NCBI GenBank assembly: GCA_963759125.1
Contig: CAVWXN010000003.1
Span: 25,632-89,631 of the forward strand
From: JABDQA01 sp963759125
Lineage (GTDB): Bacteria > Desulfobacterota > Desulfobulbia > Desulfobulbales > Desulfocapsaceae
Reading direction: 5' to 3'
DNA: 64,000 nt
This document shows, in pieces, positions 62,294 to 64,000 of the stretch. The position numbers and the translations under genes were made by a program. Each line of letters begins with the position of its first letter. The first letter of the stretch is position 1. The notes beneath the pieces are model-generated. The model did not search any database, was not told where the DNA came from, and saw only the letters and a program-made list of their open reading frames with translations.

Positions 62294-63285
62294 CCGGGGT
62301 GTGGGTGCCGCACGACACTCGTGATGCAATAATTGATTTTATCTCCTACTGGGTAAAAAGAGCGGAAATCCCCGCCTGTCAATTACGGAGCTGGCTTGAC
62401 CTCTCTGCGAGCAAATATGGCAATTGGCAGCAGCGCTATGGCAAGGTCAATGGACACAATAGCATGATCCCCCGTGACTTCTGGCTTGAACGGTGGGAGC
62501 AGCAACGCATCATCGATTACTACCAGGCTAACCCAGACGAAGGGTATCGCCGACTTACCTTCATGATGCTCGATGAAGATGTCGTTGCGGTATCACCAAG
62601 TTCAGTTTACCGGGTCTTGAAGAAGCACGGTTTACTGGAAAGATGGCTCCCCAAGGTTCCGGAAAGGTACCGGCTTTGTACAACCCTTGCGGCCGCATGA
62701 GCATTGGCACATTGACATATCGTATCTCAATATCTGCGGGACCTTTTATTACTTATGCTCGATCCTCGATGGCTGCAGTCGATATATTGTGCATTGGGAG
62801 ATCCGCGAATCAATGAGGAAGCGGACGTTGAGGTGGTCATCCAGCGAGCCAGGGAAAAGTATTCGGAGGCGAGACCCCGGATTATCTCGGACAACGGTCC
62901 GCAATTTATCGCCAAGGATTTTAAAGATTGCATCCGAATAGCTGGTATGAAACATGTACGCACGTCACCATATTATCCTCAGAGCAATGGAAAAATAGAA
63001 CGTTGGCACCATACGCTGAAAAGCGAATGCATACGACCGGGCGTACTCCTGTCACTGGAAGATGCGCGCACCGTGGTTGAGCGCTATATCGCTCGTTACA
63101 ACAGCGTTCGACTCAACAGTCGATGGCTATGTTCGCTGGTGAAGCTTGAAGGAAGAGAAAAACAGCTATTCGAGGAAAGAGAAAAGAAACTGGAGACAGA
63201 TCGTGAAAAAAGGCGAGACAGGCGGCGGCAAGTAAAACTTGCCGATAGAAGTGAAGAGAACTGTTTACTCGTTAACTTGAACTGA
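62294..63285 (+). pseudogene. IS3 transposase OrfB, several frameshifts
   Basis: The DDE integrase pieces are spread over three frames: GVWVPHDTRDAIIDF to LKKHGLLERW, then PHEHWHIDISYLNICGTFYYL (first Asp), then EEADVEVVIQRAREKY, ISDNGPQF (second Asp) and SNGKIERWHHTLKSE (catalytic Glu). The frames change near 62675 and 62812, and the end near 63115 is also scrambled. It cannot make an active enzyme as written. Confidence 0.78.
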
Positions 63286-63547
63286 GGATTTTTCCATTTC
63301 CATCTGAAGCAGAACAACCAGATATTACTTTTCAAACTTCTAAATAAGCGGGTCGAGGCAATGGTGCTTCAGCCTGCGCAAATTTCTTCAGGGATGTCCG
63401 GAGACCTAGGGTGCATAGCGACCGTTGCCCTTTTGCAGCTTATGAAATCTACCCAAAAGAACGGAAATATTGATATTCGACCACTAAGGGTAAAACACAA
63501 ATCTATTTCAAAGTGGGTGAAATAGTATATTCACAGTCACTGCTGTC

Positions 63548-64000
63548 TCATAGTTGCGCCCACAATAGAAGTTGTTGAGAATCAATAGTTTGATATGTGT
63601 CAGGCGGCTTGAACAAATCAACGAGGTGCCGCCTTTCAAATAGATTTAATTGCAACAGCCGCAAAATCGTCGTCAAAGATATACCAAGTTTCGCTTTAAA
63701 CTTGAGAAACGACAACAGGAGTAAACACAAAGCGCAATCCAAAGCTGAGTAAGCACGGCATTGGGTGTTGTCCCAAGGAAGGGTATAACCTTCAAGTTCT
63801 GCTTGATCCACTTGAAGAACAATTCGATCTTCCATCGCTCTTTGTATAGCTCAGTTATTACGGTTGCCTTAAGATCAAAGGAATTGGTGAGGAAACGTTA
63901 GAATTTCTTGGTTTCCGGGTCAACATACTCAACCATACGAAGATCAGATTTCATGCCTTTGAGCCTGATACGCTGATCACCAACAATTCTTTTGGCTTTG
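63548..64000 (-). pseudogene. IS4-type transposase, C-terminal part (continues beyond window)
   Basis: From the right edge the minus strand reads KGMKSDLRMVEYVDPETKKF, then an in-frame TAA, then RFLTNSFDLKATVITELYKE and RWKIEL, the DDE glutamate region of IS4 transposases. After one frame change it continues LLSFLKFKAKLGISLTTILRLLQLNLFERRHLVDLF to a stop at 63548. The stop and the shift suggest an inactive copy. The rest lies outside the window. Confidence 0.75.

Larger units (their letters stand above)
61986..63285 (+). mobile_element. Degenerate IS3-family insertion sequence
   Basis: Two transposase frames of the IS3 type lie in the usual order with a slippery A9 run (62269-62277) at the junction, where a -1 shift would fuse them. 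Both are damaged by several further indels. The ends are not clear: GGAAAT-containing sequences near 61938 and 63319 are weakly inverted but unconvincing. Confidence 0.8.

Noticed and set aside
61938..63319. Terminal inverted repeats of the IS3-type element
   Set aside because: GGAAAT-containing sequences at both sides match too poorly to define the ends.
1..64000. CRISPR arrays, prophage and toxin-antitoxin modules
   Set aside because: I looked for regularly spaced repeats, phage structural genes and paired small genes of known type and found none.

Overview
This 64 kb window reads as chromosomal DNA of a Gram-negative anaerobe, most likely a Desulfobacterota (Desulfobulbales-like) sulfur-cycle bacterium. 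This is an inference from gene families and not a database result. The pointers are a DUF39 (COG1900) homocysteine-synthesis protein, an anaerobic-type cobalamin set (cbiD, cbiET, cbiF), LL-diaminopimelate aminotransferase, two different succinate dehydrogenase/fumarate reductase complexes, a TRAP transporter, a small diheme cytochrome c, and a probable selenoprotein.

Layout. 1-12 kb: the end of a helicase-exonuclease fusion (MrfA/MrfB type), ldcA-coaX, cutA with a small zinc-ribbon gene, topoisomerase IV (parE, parC) and the minus-strand purB-DUF4911-miaB group. 12-21 kb: recJ, miaA, a ComEA-like gene, trmL, serC, two radical SAM genes (one is rlmN), DUF445 and a phosphoglycolate phosphatase-like gene. 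21-31 kb: sdhCAB with a terminator, a geranylgeranyl-reductase-like flavoprotein with a diheme cytochrome, pepN, dapL behind a good sigma-70 promoter, ispH and a universal stress protein. 32-36 kb: a dctPQM TRAP operon with a 31-bp palindrome at its promoter and a strong hairpin between dctP and dctQ. 36-42 kb: a eukaryote-like HisHF fusion, a cobalamin cluster with a gutted FmdE gene, tRNA-Pro(CGG) and HU. 42-49 kb: larE with DUF39, pheA, tsaD, DUF2062, rsmA and an iron-type alcohol dehydrogenase. 49-54.6 kb: an apparent operon gntR-frdC-frdA-frdB-mmgE/prpD, with a palindromic operator on the gntR promoter.

54.6-64 kb is an accessory region, AT-richer from about 56.5 kb and full of remnants: a truncated LUD-domain gene, the C-terminal HTH of a lost regulator, a sulfotransferase, a decayed lipoprotein with a polysaccharide-lyase-like domain, a degenerate IS3-type element and part of an IS4-type transposase. 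Its best item is a membrane-anchored TlpA/thioredoxin-like gene (59238-59804, minus). There an in-frame TGA takes the place of the first Cys of the WCxxC active site and is followed at the right distance by a SECIS-like hairpin. I read it as a selenoprotein with a UxxC motif.

Reading caution: several otherwise well-conserved genes (the SH3 protein, parC, the flavoprotein, ispH, and mmgE/prpD twice) carry a single extra base, mostly in a short homopolymer. Because ispH and parC are normally essential, sequencing or assembly insertions are at least as likely as real decay. The selenoprotein TGA is in frame and is not explained this way.
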